This document shows, in pieces, positions 33,836 to 46,609 of a stretch of DNA of 64,000 bases. Every line of letters begins with the position of its first letter. Position 1 is the stretch's first letter. A model generated the notes under the pieces. It was not told where the DNA came from. It searched no databases and saw only the letters and a program-made list of their open reading frames with translations. The stretch lies in contig NC_086382.1 in NCBI RefSeq assembly GCF_036588685.1, positions 74,931,999 through 74,995,998 of the forward strand. The letters run 5' to 3'. The stretch comes from Mytilus trossulus (lineage: Eukaryota; Mollusca; Bivalvia; Mytilida; Mytilidae). The position numbers were made by a program, and so were the translations under genes.

Positions 33836-35935
33836 TTTTAAACAAGAATTTATAAAAATGGCCGTACAATTGATATTCATGTCAACATCGAAGTGCTGAC
33901 CACTGAGTGATACCATCGGGAACAAAACGTAAAACATTCCAGCAACTAGTCTTTTAAACGTAACATTAATTATTCATTATAATAACGTTTTCTCATATTC
34001 GACAGCAAGTGTCTTGAACTTGTCCAGTTTAAGGTTAAACGAACCACTACCGTTTCATAATTGATATTAAGGAAATCGATTTAGTTATTTTCAAATTATA
34101 AATGCTAAAATAAAATATTCGGATTTCTGTTACACCCGTAAAAAATGTCAAATCACACTGATAACCGTTAAGAGAATATAACAACTAATCCTACAAAATA
34201 TCAAATGTCAATTGGTCTTTACACATTCACAGATAAAAACTACTACCACCATCCGCCCGATGGACAATGAATCTTAACGTTCATACAAATATACGGGATA
34301 AAAAATAATGGTTTTCTTTTAGATTCGTTATCAGAATTTCAAATTAAAAAACGTCATCCGGGTCCTCAGAGAGAAAAACCATGTCACAAACAATGATTGT
34401 ATAAAGGTCTATGCCATTAAATGTTTTCCCTTGTTGCAAGAAATCCTGCTTTCAAACCACATCTTAAATTCAGATTTAATACTATATTGATTTGGTTTAT
34501 TTCAGTTTCGATTTCATAATCTAAAATGCATCCTTTTATATTTCCCAACAGAGAATGACATGAGCGTACTTGGTGTCATACTTCCGAATTGACCCATATA
34601 CGACAGAAAACGACAGACTTAAAATAAATAGATATTGCGCCTACATAATAATATAAAAGTAAACCGACAGAAAGAAAATATTACTGGATTTAACACGGAG
34701 AAAATTAGGAATCAAGGAGAATAAAATAAACAAGTGGATATGCAAGCCTGGAACGTGTTTAAATGCATATACACGAATATTGTTGTTAAGATGTATAGGA
34801 GTCTCGATCCCGACCTTACATTCTGGCAACTATCTTTAAAAGTAACAATAATGTTTCCGTTTAAAATTTTCCCCAGAGTTCAGTATTTTTGTGATTTTAC
34901 GTTCACAGAACTTGTGTTGTACATATTTTAAATTAATAAATGTAAAAACAAAAATGTGAACTCGAAAGCAAACTCAAAAACTTCTAAGACAATTTATGTC
35001 GTTTTTTTCCAAATAAAAGTTTTGTTTCATACACCTTATTTTCGTTTAGATATAAACCCAGTTGAAACAAGTTTGAAACTTTTCAGCCAATTCGCAATAC
35101 ATCTACAATTGAGTCTAACAACCATTAATGAACCATGGCCAGAGGGATATCAAAATGCATGAAAAGTCTTTCCTGACAAAACAACCAACTGCATGATATA
35201 ATAAAAACATATTAGTATTACCAAAAAGTACATATTACATCACAATAGACATAAGAAAAATTTCTTCACCATTTTAATCGTTCAAGACAATTATTGTATC
35301 TTGATTCTGACATGCAGCAGACTATTCTTGTCTAAAGGCACGACCCAAGAGAGTGTTTTATAACTATAACGCTTGTAGCATTTCATTTCTTAATAACCCA
35401 ATAAAATATTTTTCGTGTTTTGTATATTTCTCTGAACTTTTTTTTTAAAGCGTTTGTCATATTGAGGACACGCAATATGTCTGGAATCATATTTATATAA
35501 GATTAACGATGAGAACATTTGTTATTATTATAATACTTTGGTCTTTGTTGTGTTGTATTCAGCATAGATTTTATATGATTGCAAGTGTTTTTAAATGTTA
35601 AATGTTTTAAAAACATCATAGTGTTTTCTTTTCTCACTTTTAATACTGTATTAGGCAGACTTTTGAAAGCGATTTATTTTTCATTTTGTTTGTTTCATAT
35701 TCAAATGTGTATGATGTGTAGTATTAATTTCCGCCACCTTATTAACTATATACTCAACTTCACCTGCATATAGGATATATCTTTCTTACCACTTTCGGCA
35801 TACAAGATCTTGTAGTGTCTACTCAGATTTTATTCAACGTCGCCAGTGTGTAAGCAAAACGTTGATAAAATAGAGTAGTATGAAAAAACGTCTTTATCGG
35901 AAGATACCAAGATTTTGGTGATAAATATTCCTTAT
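33836..35935. other. gene-free stretch with one family C fragment
   Basis: About 2.1 kb of AT-rich sequence. Only 34840-34905 is recognisable, a reverse family C end ('agagttcagtatttttgtga'). The short open frames overlap on both strands and show no splice context. Confidence 0.45.
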
Positions 35936-36170
35936 CAAAAAGTAAAATCACAAAAATTCTACCCTCCTAAGAAAATTGAATAAACGGAAATTTCCAAGTC
36001 AAATGGCAAAAACATATGAAAAACACATCAAACAAATTGACAAAAACTGTTATATTCCTGACTTAGTACAAGCATCTTTAAATGTAGAAAATGGTGGATT
36101 GAACCCAGTTTTACAGCGCCAAACCTCACACTTGTATGACAGTCGCACCAAATTCCAACTTCACTTTAAT
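35936..36170 (+). repeat. family C repeat
   Basis: Near-complete copy from 'aaaagtaaaatcacaaaaat' to 'acttgtatgacagtcgc'. The 105-codon frame crossing it is fortuitous. Confidence 0.85.
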
Positions 36171-38159
36171 GTTTATTCCTTGTATTGCGTTATCCTTTTG
36201 GCGTGCCTCGGTATTTATGCATTACGCCAGTGTGTTGTAAATATTTTGTTTTCTAGTCTTTCATTGGTTTCTATAGTGATGAAAGAATTTTGACCGTTTT
36301 ACAGTAAATATCATAAAAAAGAATTGGATGTTTTATTTTTAACTTTATATTAACCTCCTGAATGAAGATAATATTTACCAACACAACAATAAAAAGGGAG
36401 CTCAATAATGTGTTCGTATCTTTTTATGTGGTCTATTTGCACTTAAAAACATATTTTCATCCAACGATTACATTACATTCCTTCTTTATCTTTTTTAACG
36501 TATTTTATCATACTAAAGTTAGTTAATGTCATGTCAGAGAACTACAAAACTTTCCCCAAGGGTAATGTTAAACACAGCTATCCGATTTTATTAGTTTATA
36601 GCAAAGTTAATTTATAACAATTAGCAGTTAACATCCTTGACATTAACTTCACAAATAGTTTCACAACGTTTGCAATAAAACAGAAATAAGTGAATAAAAG
36701 AAAATCTGCTGTATGCAAAATTTGAATAGCCGAAAACAACACGGACAAAAGACGTTGATGTGTCTACCCGAAAACTAATCTCAAACAATTCAGAGATCAA
36801 AAGTTCAGGTAAATTACAACTTCAATAAAAATGAAGAAAAAAAAAAATAGAAATAAAATCAACGAAGAGTGATTAAGGGAGAACTTCACTGTGACTGAAT
36901 GAGGAAGGTGATTAAGAGGCACTATATGTTGATGCGACTCTACAAGTACTGTTTTATATAGTTGAAATTTATGATAATACCTTTATTAATTAATTTAATT
37001 TAATTTTTATATTTCAAATGGGGAAAAATGAAAACGGAATTGTTTAGCTAATATTGTCAAAATCAACTGCCTTCAAAAATGCTTCTCGACTTGTATTATG
37101 AGATTATATTATTATATTGCAGCCATGCTCATTTAGACAAAACGTTTAGACGAAAACGTAATTACTTGAGGATAAAATAAAAGTCCTATTTGTCAGAAGC
37201 AAAAACAAATTATAAAAACATCAGATCTTAAGACATATTTTAGACGAACAAGGTCGTAATGAAAGTTATATCTGGGACGAAAATATCCATCTTTTATATA
37301 TCAAATGAGTAAACACCATTGTAATGACTGCATAACATAAGTATCGTTGTTTTAAAATTCGAAAAAAAGATGCGGCTTCGCGACAAACTTAATAGCAGAG
37401 GAAGAAGTATTCATAACTAAACGATGGAATTTGCATTAATACAAGGTACAGGTGTATTAATTTTTAAGGCGTAGACGATTTTTCAATTGTACAGGAGAAA
37501 GCGTAGATCTTAGATGCTGATTTCTATTATTGAGTATATCATGAGACTTTTAAAAATCTATATTTTATTGTTACCACCGGTTGAAAATATTTCATAACAA
37601 TATTTAGGAGTCCATCGTTTACTGTTTAAAGACTGGTGTACACGTAGAAAGAACTTTAGAAAAATATTTAGGCTTACATTTTGACGACCCTGCAAATAAA
37701 GACGAGTTAATTACAAAGTCATGTTTTGTCCCTTGACACTTATAAACCAACAATAGAACGAATTAATCAAATACATTGAACGTCATTCCTATACTCAGAA
37801 GATATTAGTCTGTCTGATATTTGCAACATAATACATGTCTAAAAATGTCTACATGATTTTTATACCTTTGAAACGTCTTGTTTTTCAGAAAACCATCAGA
37901 GAAGCAAAATGGTGGGACATTGAATATTGTTAACATATTTCGCTAGGGTATCTTGGCAAAAAATGTCAATTGAAACATTAGTTAAGGGATATAAATAATA
38001 GTGTTAAAAGACAGGTATCAGACTTTTCTTTATTGAAATGGCGATTTTAGTTTACACATACTTTGAACATAAGGTTCAAACTGAATAAGATAGTAATTTT
38101 TACATGATGACAGCTAGGTTATAACTTGAAAATAAATTCGATTAAATACTAGGTAAGTT
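36171..38159. other. gene-free stretch
   Basis: Two kilobases of AT-rich DNA without any exon, RNA gene or family A-G repeat that I can recognise. Confidence 0.4.
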
Positions 38160-38320
38160 ACATAACGAGATCTTAAAAGAGAGAAAAACCAATACAAAAG
38201 GGATATTCAAACTGAAAACACGCCGTGGTAAAAAACAAATTGGTCAAACAAACAGCAATACAGATAACACTATATATAAAACTAGAGACTGACGAACCCA
38301 AAACCTATGAGCAACCTTAA
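38160..38320 (+). repeat. family G repeat, diverged
   Basis: Contains 'gggatattcaaactgaaaac', 'gccgtggtaaaaaacaaa' and 'caaacaaacagcaatacag', similar to 14838-14962. Downstream, 38366 and 38429 carry a short direct repeat 'atataggattttttt'. Confidence 0.6.
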
Positions 38321-38629
38321 ATTGGTGTAATGGCCACAAACTGATTACAAATACCACAAATTCACATATATATAGGATTTTTTTCCTAAATTATACCTTA
38401 ATATAACAGTAATATGTTATATTCAGGTATATATAGGATTTTTTTTCTGAGACAAGTGCATGTGAATATGAAAGTCGAAAAGCCGAAAAAACTCTATCAG
38501 GCTATGGTAGTATATACCTCTTAACAGTACGCTTATGCACTTTTTGTAATGGAAAAAACAAAAATAAAATTTCATGATCTTTTAAAATATCTCTTGAAAT
38601 AAAAATTTGGAAACTTCATATGTTATAAA

Positions 38630-38935
38630 GATATTTTCGAATTGCGATTTAAACACAATTTCAAACATCACTCTAAAGTATAAGCTTATAAGAATAATGT
38701 CAAATAAGATATTATATAAATTTCTTTTTACCATTGTCTGATTATATGTTTGAATAACTTTATTTTTTTCAGACTTTTGAATCATAATATTAAGACTAAC
38801 CAATGAGCTAGTTTTGTAACAAAAGCATTGAATTAACTGAATACAGAATTTACTGCATATGCAAAAAGTAAAATCACAAAAATACTGAACTCAGAGGAAA
38901 ATCAATTTGGAAAGTCCATAATCACATGGCAAAAT

Positions 38936-38977
<42 letters not shown>

Positions 38978-39115
38978 GCATCAAAAACGAATGGACAAGA
39001 ACTGTCATATTCTTGATTTGGTACAGGCATTTTCAAATGTAGAAAATGGTGGATTAAACCTGGTTCTATAGCGCTAACCCTCTCACTTTAATAACAGTCT
39101 CATGCAAGCAATCTG
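38630..39115 (+). repeat. left ~486-bp direct repeat flanking a LINE insertion
   Basis: Matches 40643-41121 base for base except one substitution near the left end (gcgatttaaa versus gcgctttaaa) and the length of an internal A run (40 versus 33). It contains a family C copy with that A run. It ends at 'gcaagcaatctg', exactly where LINE sequence begins. Confidence 0.93.
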
Positions 39116-40642
39116 AAAATATTGATCATAAAATCTTTAATATTACCAAAATTTACATTTTTGGCTACTTCGTGTAAAGTTCCAGTGATTTACTTGAAAG
39201 AAATTGAAAGCTGCTGTTTCAAATACATTTGGGAAGGAAAAAATGACAAAGTTAAAAGAAACACACTTATTGGAGAATACCAAAAAGGGGGGTTAAGAAT
39301 GATCGATTTTGACAGTTATTTTACAGCACTGAAAGCCTCATGGGTCTCAAAATTAAAAACAACCAATATGTCGAATTGGAAGATTATTCCTACTAAATAT
39401 TTTAACAATCTTGGTAAAAACTTTCTTGTTTTTAACATGAATTTAGATAATATTAAATCAATAGATAGACTTGGAAAAATACCCGACTTTTATTTACAAG
39501 TAATTTCAAGTTGGGTTAAAACAGGAGGAGGTTTATCAACATGTTCTAATCACTTCTCTAATATTAGAAAACAGATTATTTGGGGAAATAAATATATTAA
39601 ATATCGCAACAAATGCTTGTTTTTCCCGAACTGGGTTAAAAGTGGATTGGTTTATATAAACGACATGTTGGATAGTCAAGGAAATTTATCCGAAAGTTTT
39701 ATTTTAAAAAAGTTAATTAATAAAACAAACTGGATTGCAGAGTTTAAGATGTTAAAATCCTGCATCCCAAAAGAATGGATGCAAGTTTTAAAAAAAGAAA
39801 ACTCCGTTAAGAGTAAAATCAATATATGTAAGGTTAAATTAAGATGGCAAAATAAACAAATTGAAACAAAAGATATCAATAATAAAATACTCTATAAAAC
39901 TTTAGTAGATAAAAAATATACAAAGCCAATCGGTATCAACATTTGGACAAGATATTTAAAATTAGAATACGTACCACAGATGCCATTTGTATATGATTTT
40001 ATATTTAAAATTTTAAAGGAAAATAAGTTGAAAATTTTCAGATGGAAACTGCTTCAATATATCATTCCTACAAAGCAGCTACTATTAAAGTGGAAAATAT
40101 CTGAGAACGATAAATGCAACTTTTGTAAAACAAAAGAAGAAGATTATTTGCATTTCTTTATTACATGTTCATTTTTGAAAGATTTTTGGAAGAAAGTACA
40201 TTATCTTCTAGCAAAAATGAATTTTCAAAACAAGATATTGGCAAAACATATAGTATTTGGATACAAAATATCAGATCAAGGATATAACGGTTTAAATTAT
40301 TTATTGACAATTTTAGGTTTTTGTATTTACAAGTCGTACTATGTGTCAGAGCAAAAGCTGAAATTTTTAGATGTGTATGCTATGTTTATAAAGGAACTAC
40401 GAAGGTTTATGAATGAGAACAAAACAATATCTCAAAATGTATTTTTCATAAAGTTAAAAAGATTGATATAATTGATGGAAAAAATAATGTTTATATTTAT
40501 TTATATTCTGCGTATTTTCCTGGATACTCAGAAAGTTTTTCACAGGGATACTTTATTGAAGCTTGGACAATGAAGTAAAGTTGTAACAAGCAATTTGATG
40601 AATAAAAGAATATTAATTTGTTGTTAAAAAAAAAAAAAAAAA
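39116..40642 (+). mobile_element. 5'-truncated L1-like non-LTR retrotransposon
   Basis: The element enters mid-ORF at 39116, runs 452 codons to the TAA/TGA region ending at 40471, has a 155-bp 3' UTR with AATAAA near 40605, and ends in a 17-A tail. The A tail abuts the right direct repeat. The absence of the upstream reverse-transcriptase and endonuclease parts is typical 5' truncation. The open frame and near-identical flanks mean the insertion is young. Confidence 0.92.
39122..40471 (+). CDS. LINE ORF2 C-terminal part (post-RT domain with zinc knuckle)
   Basis: 449 residues from a non-ATG codon, because the true start was lost by truncation. The N-terminal part (KSLILPKFTFLATSC, FKYIWEGKNDKVKR, EYQKGGLRMIDFDSYFTALK) matches the region after the reverse-transcriptase palm in L1/Tx1-type LINE proteins. 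Near residues 330-355, CNFCKTKEEDYLHFFITC is the zf-RVT pattern CxxC...HxxxxC. Codon use is AT-rich and lysine/asparagine heavy, like its surroundings. No reverse-transcriptase catalytic motif is present, so this copy cannot move itself. Confidence 0.9.
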   Translation: MIIKSLILPKFTFLATSCKVPVIYLKEIESCCFKYIWEGKNDKVKRNTLIGEYQKGGLRMIDFDSYFTALKASWVSKLKTTNMSNWKIIPTKYFNNLGKNFLVFNMNLDNIKSIDRLGKIPDFYLQVISSWVKTGGGLSTCSNHFSNIRKQIIWGNKYIKYRNKCLFFPNWVKSGLVYINDMLDSQGNLSESFILKKLINKTNWIAEFKMLKSCIPKEWMQVLKKENSVKSKINICKVKLRWQNKQIETKDINNKILYKTLVDKKYTKPIGINIWTRYLKLEYVPQMPFVYDFIFKILKENKLKIFRWKLLQYIIPTKQLLLKWKISENDKCNFCKTKEEDYLHFFITCSFLKDFWKKVHYLLAKMNFQNKILAKHIVFGYKISDQGYNGLNYLLTILGFCIYKSYYVSEQKLKFLDVYAMFIKELRRFMNENKTISQNVFFIKLKRLI

Positions 40643-40948
40643 GATATTTTCGAATTGCGCTTTAAACACAATTTCAAACATCACTCTAAAGTATAAGCTT
40701 ATAAGAATAATGTCAAATAAGATATTATATAAATTTCTTTTTACCATTGTCTGATTATATGTTTGAATAACTTTATTTTTTTCAGACTTTTGAATCATAA
40801 TATTAAGACTAACCAATGAGCTAGTTTTGTAACAAAAGCATTGAATTAACTGAATACAGAATTTACTGCATATGCAAAAAGTAAAATCACAAAAATACTG
40901 AACTCAGAGGAAAATCAATTTGGAAAGTCCATAATCACATGGCAAAAT

Positions 40949-40983
<35 letters not shown>

Positions 40984-41121
40984 GCATCAAAAACGAATGG
41001 ACAAGAACTGTCATATTCTTGATTTGGTACAGGCATTTTCAAATGTAGAAAATGGTGGATTAAACCTGGTTCTATAGCGCTAACCCTCTCACTTTAATAA
41101 CAGTCTCATGCAAGCAATCTG
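40643..41121 (+). repeat. right ~479-bp direct repeat flanking the LINE insertion
   Basis: Copy of 38630-39115 beginning immediately after the LINE poly(A) tail and continuing into unique sequence at 'gcaagcaatctg|ttagatt'. Its position makes it the outer half of an exceptionally long target-site duplication. Confidence 0.93.
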
Positions 41122-41984
41122 TTAGATTTTACCTCATTAGCTGAGCACCTATAATTAAATGAGATAAAAGGTAAGAACTCTCTATCTATTAACTACAATC
41201 TATTTCTACGACTGCATATTATTCCAGAAATAACTATGCATCAACCAAGGTCCTAAGGGTGTATATTATCATGTTATCGATTTCTCTTTAACCATAGACA
41301 AAACACTGGTATACTAATACTGTAGAATGCACAATAAGGCGTATCAGTTATATCTTCTAAATCAAATAAATTTAACGTCATAATGATAAAAACATAATGC
41401 AATGGTACCAGCCATGTGTATTCAAGAACATAAATTTGTATAGAATTATAGGACTTCCTGGAATGTACCACAGAAATTTATGTTGATAGGCGATTATTGT
41501 TTCTAATTCTTTTTTTGGAATGACTGCAATATTTGTTCTGTCCATGTAGAAATTACATCAAAAATGTTCTGTGAAACGGATTATTTAAAAGTGTACACCA
41601 CATGTTATTTCGAATAGACATAACAAGTCATTCCTTATAATTGAATTCCAAAAAGGATTAAAGAATGATAAAAATGTTGATGATGTCGCTGTTTCATGAC
41701 AAAATTGTTTATATGAGCAAAGCACTCTCAATCAATCAGAAGACGTGTTACATCCAAAATTAAAGAATTACCTTTTATCTTGAAAAGTGTACTAGATAAA
41801 TGTTAAAAAAAATCATATATCAGCATGCAGAACACGATCTACTTACATGTACATCATGTACATCAGTCGACATGTTGAAGGAGTTATTGGCCTTCTGTCT
41901 ATTTTAATTTATTATATCGAAAACAATAACTTATATATTGAAACTTTCAAACAAAACAAGATCTCCAAATAATAGGGAAAGTAT
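41122..41984. other. gene-free stretch
   Basis: AT-rich sequence without exons or recognised repeats. Confidence 0.4.
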
Positions 41985-42215
41985 AAATGGAAAAGGCTAT
42001 TATTTTCTTGTAAGAATTATAACAACAAATACACTCATCATAAATACGAGGATTAAATTTCGTATTGACGCCAGACTCATCAGTGAAGCTCGAATAATAA
42101 AGTTAAAATGGCTAAATAAAGTACGAAGTTGAAGAGCATTGAGGACCGAAATTCCAAAAAAAAAGATTTGCCAAATACACCTAATGTATTCCTGATGTAG
42201 GAAATCCTTAGTATT
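41985..42215 (+). repeat. family E repeat
   Basis: Contains 'gacgccagactcatcagtga', 'agttgaagagcattgaggac' and 'gatgtaggaaatccttagta'. Confidence 0.75.
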
Positions 42216-43624
42216 TGATTATTTCTGTTTAACTTGTTTTAGGTATAGGGGGAATATTTAATAAAAAAAAGTGAGAAACCGAAAGAAAAATTGATCAACA
42301 ATACAATTGCAACATAAATAAAAAGATATTTTAGTCATGAATAAAATTTTACTCTATAGTTTAGAGTGTTCATTGTTAAAACGTGCATAAATCTAGATGA
42401 GCGTCACAGGCTCTTTAGTCTTTAGTTATATTACAACCACCACTGATCTGATAATATAATAAAAACAGTATAAAAGTTATTTTGTAAATAACAAGTTTAA
42501 GTAAGGTCGGCTAATATATTTCTTGCTTGTAGGGGGCGGAAGAGGTTTGATGTTAGTGGTTTCAAACATTATAATCTTAAGTTTTAAGAAAAATAACACT
42601 GATACTTCCTGAATATAATATAGTTATGATATCACATGTGTGTTGTATTATATAACATAATTGTGGTCAGATCAGTTCAGAACAGACAGACCTATTCTAC
42701 CGTAAAGTGCACAAATGTAAAAAAGATATTTATTTCTGCAATGCATTCCGACAGTCAACTTTAATATAATAAAGTTTGCGGCTTTCTTGCAAAGGATCAT
42801 TTTATAGTTCTGTAATCGGATTTGTCTTTGTTCTTGTTCACTTTGGTAAATTGCAACTCAAAGGAAAATGATGAATGAGCGATTAGTGTTTATATGGTTA
42901 TATTTGATCAAATAGATAAATGTTAAAGTACAGTGAACTGTTCATGAGGAAGTGAATCAAGTTAGTCATTATTCTCCAAGTTTGCATTATCAAATTATAT
43001 AATACCATACTGTCTTTATGTTATGAAACAATATATGTAAACATGGTATTTAAGATCTAAAAAATTGCACTATGAGTCATGATAGACATGAAACATTACA
43101 CTATGATATTCACTAAGTTACTTAAGATTTAAGGAATAACAAAAAAATGGAATTGAAATTGTCGTTTGAAAAATGTTTTAAAAGTTATATCTTAAAAATG
43201 TGTACATTAAATTCAAATGACAACATATAAGACATAGTCTTTGTAAAATTTTCTATTCATTACAACAACAACAAATCTAACGGGTGCAAATATGATTTGC
43301 CAAATTATTACATGCATAAGTGAGACATCATTTTCAAGTACTAACTGCCTATTATTCAAAAGCAATACAGCTCACAGAACATAAAAAACAAATTTCCAGT
43401 AGATATATTGTATATAGTCAAAGCATGTAATTTATGCTTTCACAAATAAAATATTCATTCATTCATTCATTCATTTATTCATTCAGGCAATAGCACATTC
43501 AACTCATTAAAAAAGTCAGCATAGAAAACTATGGAAATTCAAGACGTGTTGATATCTAAGTATGACAAATTGATTATATAATTATGTATATACTCCGTAT
43601 ACTTATACGAATTCAAACAACAAA
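42216..43624. other. gene-free stretch with a short microsatellite
   Basis: Only an (ATTC)n run at 43454-43486 stands out. No exon or family repeat recognised. Confidence 0.45.
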
Positions 43625-43790
43625 TGTAGATATACTAAGATGTGGTATGAGTGTAAATAACAATTTGTAAGAGTAAACCATTATAGGTCAAAGTACGGTC
43701 TTTAACACGGAGCCTTGGCTCATAAAGAAAAGCAAGCTATAAAGGGCCCCAAAAACTATTCAAACAGGAAAACTAACGGTTTATTCTATA
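43625..43790 (+). repeat. family F repeat
   Basis: Contains 'gatatactaagatgtggtat', 'ccattataggtcaaagtacg', 'cacggagccttggctcata' and 'agcaagctataaagggcccc'. Confidence 0.82.
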
Positions 43791-45150
43791 TGTGTATATA
43801 TATAAACGAGTAACGAGAAACACCTATGCACCACAATAAATAATGCAACCACTGATCATATGCATACAACTGTGTCATACTACAAATTAATATAAAACAG
43901 AACGATTGCATTAGCGTTACTTCTGTCTCATGGGAATAGTGCACGTCATGTTTCATCAACCACAAAAAGGAATAACAAGATTGAAAAACGTTCCAGGTGA
44001 AAAGATTAATGTTATCATGTATAATCGTACTGGAAACAGCCCGAATATCCATGTTTTGAAATGCATGTTAGCAAATTTGATATATCTATGATGTAATGAC
44101 TTGTATATTGAAGTATAATATCAAATCATTTAAGTTTTAACCCACGAAGACAGATAATTTATCATGAAAATAAAGTTGGATGAATGTGCTATACATTTTG
44201 TGTTCCTTTAGTATAAATAAAAATATTAACGTTTTCAGCAATTGTAAAACCTTCCACAGTCAAATGTTGTGGTATAAGAATTTTTGACATAGGTAAGAGT
44301 TGTTTTCATTTTGTAAAATCGGTCGGTTTACATTATATCGTGACTGTTACTTTCAACAACGGACATTCTAACTATTGAAAACCAAGGGGTTCTCACCATG
44401 AATTATTCGTTTCTTTCCTTTGTACCCTCATTGTATGTAGCATTATCACTATTTATTCGTTTTCCATCGCTGATTTCTCTAGCCCGAAAACTAGTGATTT
44501 TTACCTCCATGATACATTATATTATTTCTCAAACATTCAAGATGATGAATACAAAAAAAAAAAAGAATTGAATCAATTTTTCCACAGTATCTTGAAATAT
44601 TGTATATCAAGAATACTCAGCTTGGCATACTGAAACAATCACTACACAAACTATTGACTTGAAACACAAAATAAAAGATGATGAACTTAAAAAATAAATG
44701 TTCCTGAATGTTTTTTTCAAATACAACAAACGATTACCTAAGATTTAAATCTAAGTTAATGATGGAACATTTTGATCTTTTGGTTTTTAAATGTTTTCCC
44801 CCTAGCAAAAGGTAGTTTAACGATGTTCCAATCTCCCAAATCTTTTAAGAAGAAAATGTCAAAGCAAAATTAACTAACCACTTCAAAAATATAGTGTTGG
44901 TATTAATCCGGTCATCGTCAAGCCATTGATTTTTCAAACTTATATTTCATACAGTTAGAGAAAAGTTGAACATCCCCACCCCCTTTACATTTTTCATAAC
45001 TAAATGTTTTAATCAAATCTAATGTCTTTTATGAAGGTTTTTGTTTCAATCTTATCTTTCTTTTTAGAAGCATTGGTCAATTCTTTACTCATTAAGTTTG
45101 GTGAAGTATATGTCGTTGATAGGTTTCATTAAAAGTAAAGCACTTCAAAG
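43791..45150. other. gene-free stretch
   Basis: No exon or RNA gene recognised. 44940-45140 is weakly similar to 52885-52985 ('ttgataggtttcatta', 'cttcaaa'), part of the local duplications of this end of the window. Confidence 0.4.
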
Positions 45151-45234
45151 GATTGACTCTTCTTAAATGCAGAATACATAGATTACACATTCTTTATGGT
45201 TGTGGCTTGTTATCTATTTTTTGCATGAAAATAT

Positions 45235-45344
45235 ATTTCTCGTGTGAAACGGAAGGTGATACGAAAATTTGCGTTAATGGATTGGCTTATGCAGCATCAC
45301 AAGAAGATATGACGGAATTTCTATTGGTTATTTTAGGTTAATGA
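45235..45344 (+). pseudogene. possible RRM-domain fragment
   Basis: A short + frame reads CETEGDTKICVNGLAYAASQ then EDMTEFL. KICVNGLAY resembles the RNP2 strand of an RNA-recognition motif and SQEDMTEFL its first helix. There is no convincing acceptor in front, and the frame ends at TAA within 12 residues, although a GT follows 'attttag'. It may be a decayed exon or a chance match. Confidence 0.3.
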
Positions 45345-46442
45345 TGTTCATTTCATCGATGGCAACGGACTTATGTTATTACATTCTGAAGCGTACACAC
45401 AGTCTTAAAATGTCTAATGCTATAGATCAACAACAGAAAAAGAGATAGGGTGTCATATTTGAATGTTCAAACTACTTCATCAATATTTTCGAGGAATCGT
45501 TATTTAAATAGTAAGTTTTAATTCAAATAATAATAATTCTCGAATACTGATTTATTATTATATTGAAACGAAATACCTCGAGTTGTTATCAAGCGATGTC
45601 CCATTATAAATCGTTATGAAACCTCTAATATACATGTAAATTAAGATCTTTGAATCAAATTATCCATATCAGTATCCCGTAACAGAGAAGTGATCGAATT
45701 GGTGTTTCTTTACCGTCAAAATTAGCTACGTTATCGACAAACTTAAGTGAGTAGTGACCGAACTATTGGTACTTTAACGTTAGAAAGATTGACAATGCTG
45801 ACAAACTTTCATATGTCGATAATCAAGTTTAAAAATATTGAAAATAATTCTAATAATATGAAACAAAATATGTCCATGCATCATTTCGATTGGGCGAAAA
45901 GTAGTTATTTCTTCAAAGTCAGAACAGAAAAAAACAGGTTTTATGGAAGGACGTCTTGATAGTATCATTTCCTTTACAATTTTACCCAAAACTAAAAGAA
46001 ATATACTGGTAAACAATTAAAAAGGTGTTTGATAGGAATGAAGTCCTTTATTATGTGTGATATATTTGAATTCAATCAATAACTTTGAAATGTTTTCTCA
46101 TATGTATACACAAAAGGGAGGACTGGTATTTGTACTTCTTTTAGAATATTTCTTCCTCCGTTTCACATGCCAATTTTTTTTTCGAGTACAGTTTAAACGG
46201 GAAAATTTTGTTGAGAATTTTTTCTAAATATGACAAAATAACTAGCAAAACTATTTTTTGCAATGGCACACACAGAGACTATTTTTTTAAGTAAAAATCA
46301 GTAAAAAGACTGCGCTTGCTGTCATTTTGATGGATCATGCAACATTTCACCTATTACCATAAACAACATAGGTTCTCAATTACTAAAGAAAGTTCTATAA
46401 GATAGTTTCAAATCAGAGCAAGCATATTAACTTCCTTATATA

Positions 46443-46605
46443 CAACTCGTCTAAACATCAACCCAACAATGTTAGATCTGTAAATTTGCTTTCGCAAATT
46501 TTTGGTTCTTCCCTCGCCGGGATTCGAACCCATGCTTCTGTGATATCGTGACACCAAATCACCTGCACTGCAGCCGTCCCGCTAGACCACACGACCTTAT
46601 ATACA
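46443..46605 (-). mobile_element. tRNA-derived SINE with 11-bp target duplication
   Basis: The minus strand reads an A box TGGTCTAGCGG and a B box GGTTCGAATCC about 55 bp apart (RNA polymerase III promoter), then a tRNA-unrelated tail with the palindrome AAATTTGCGAAAGCAAATTT. CCTTATATACA occurs at 46434-46444 and 46595-46605, framing the body exactly. The tRNA-like acceptor arms do not pair, so it is not a working tRNA gene. The element is short (about 150 bp) and appears complete. Confidence 0.88.
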
Positions 46606-46609
46606 GTCG

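Noticed and set aside
38941..38976. The long A run as a second retrotransposon tail
   Set aside because: It is internal to a family C copy (other copies read 'aaaatcaaataacaaaacgc' there), is present in both direct repeats, and is an expanded A-rich tract.
46508..46596. Functional tRNA gene (clear A and B boxes, GGGTTCGAATCCC arm)
   Set aside because: The acceptor-stem halves do not pair, the sequence runs on into a SINE tail, and a target duplication frames the whole unit.
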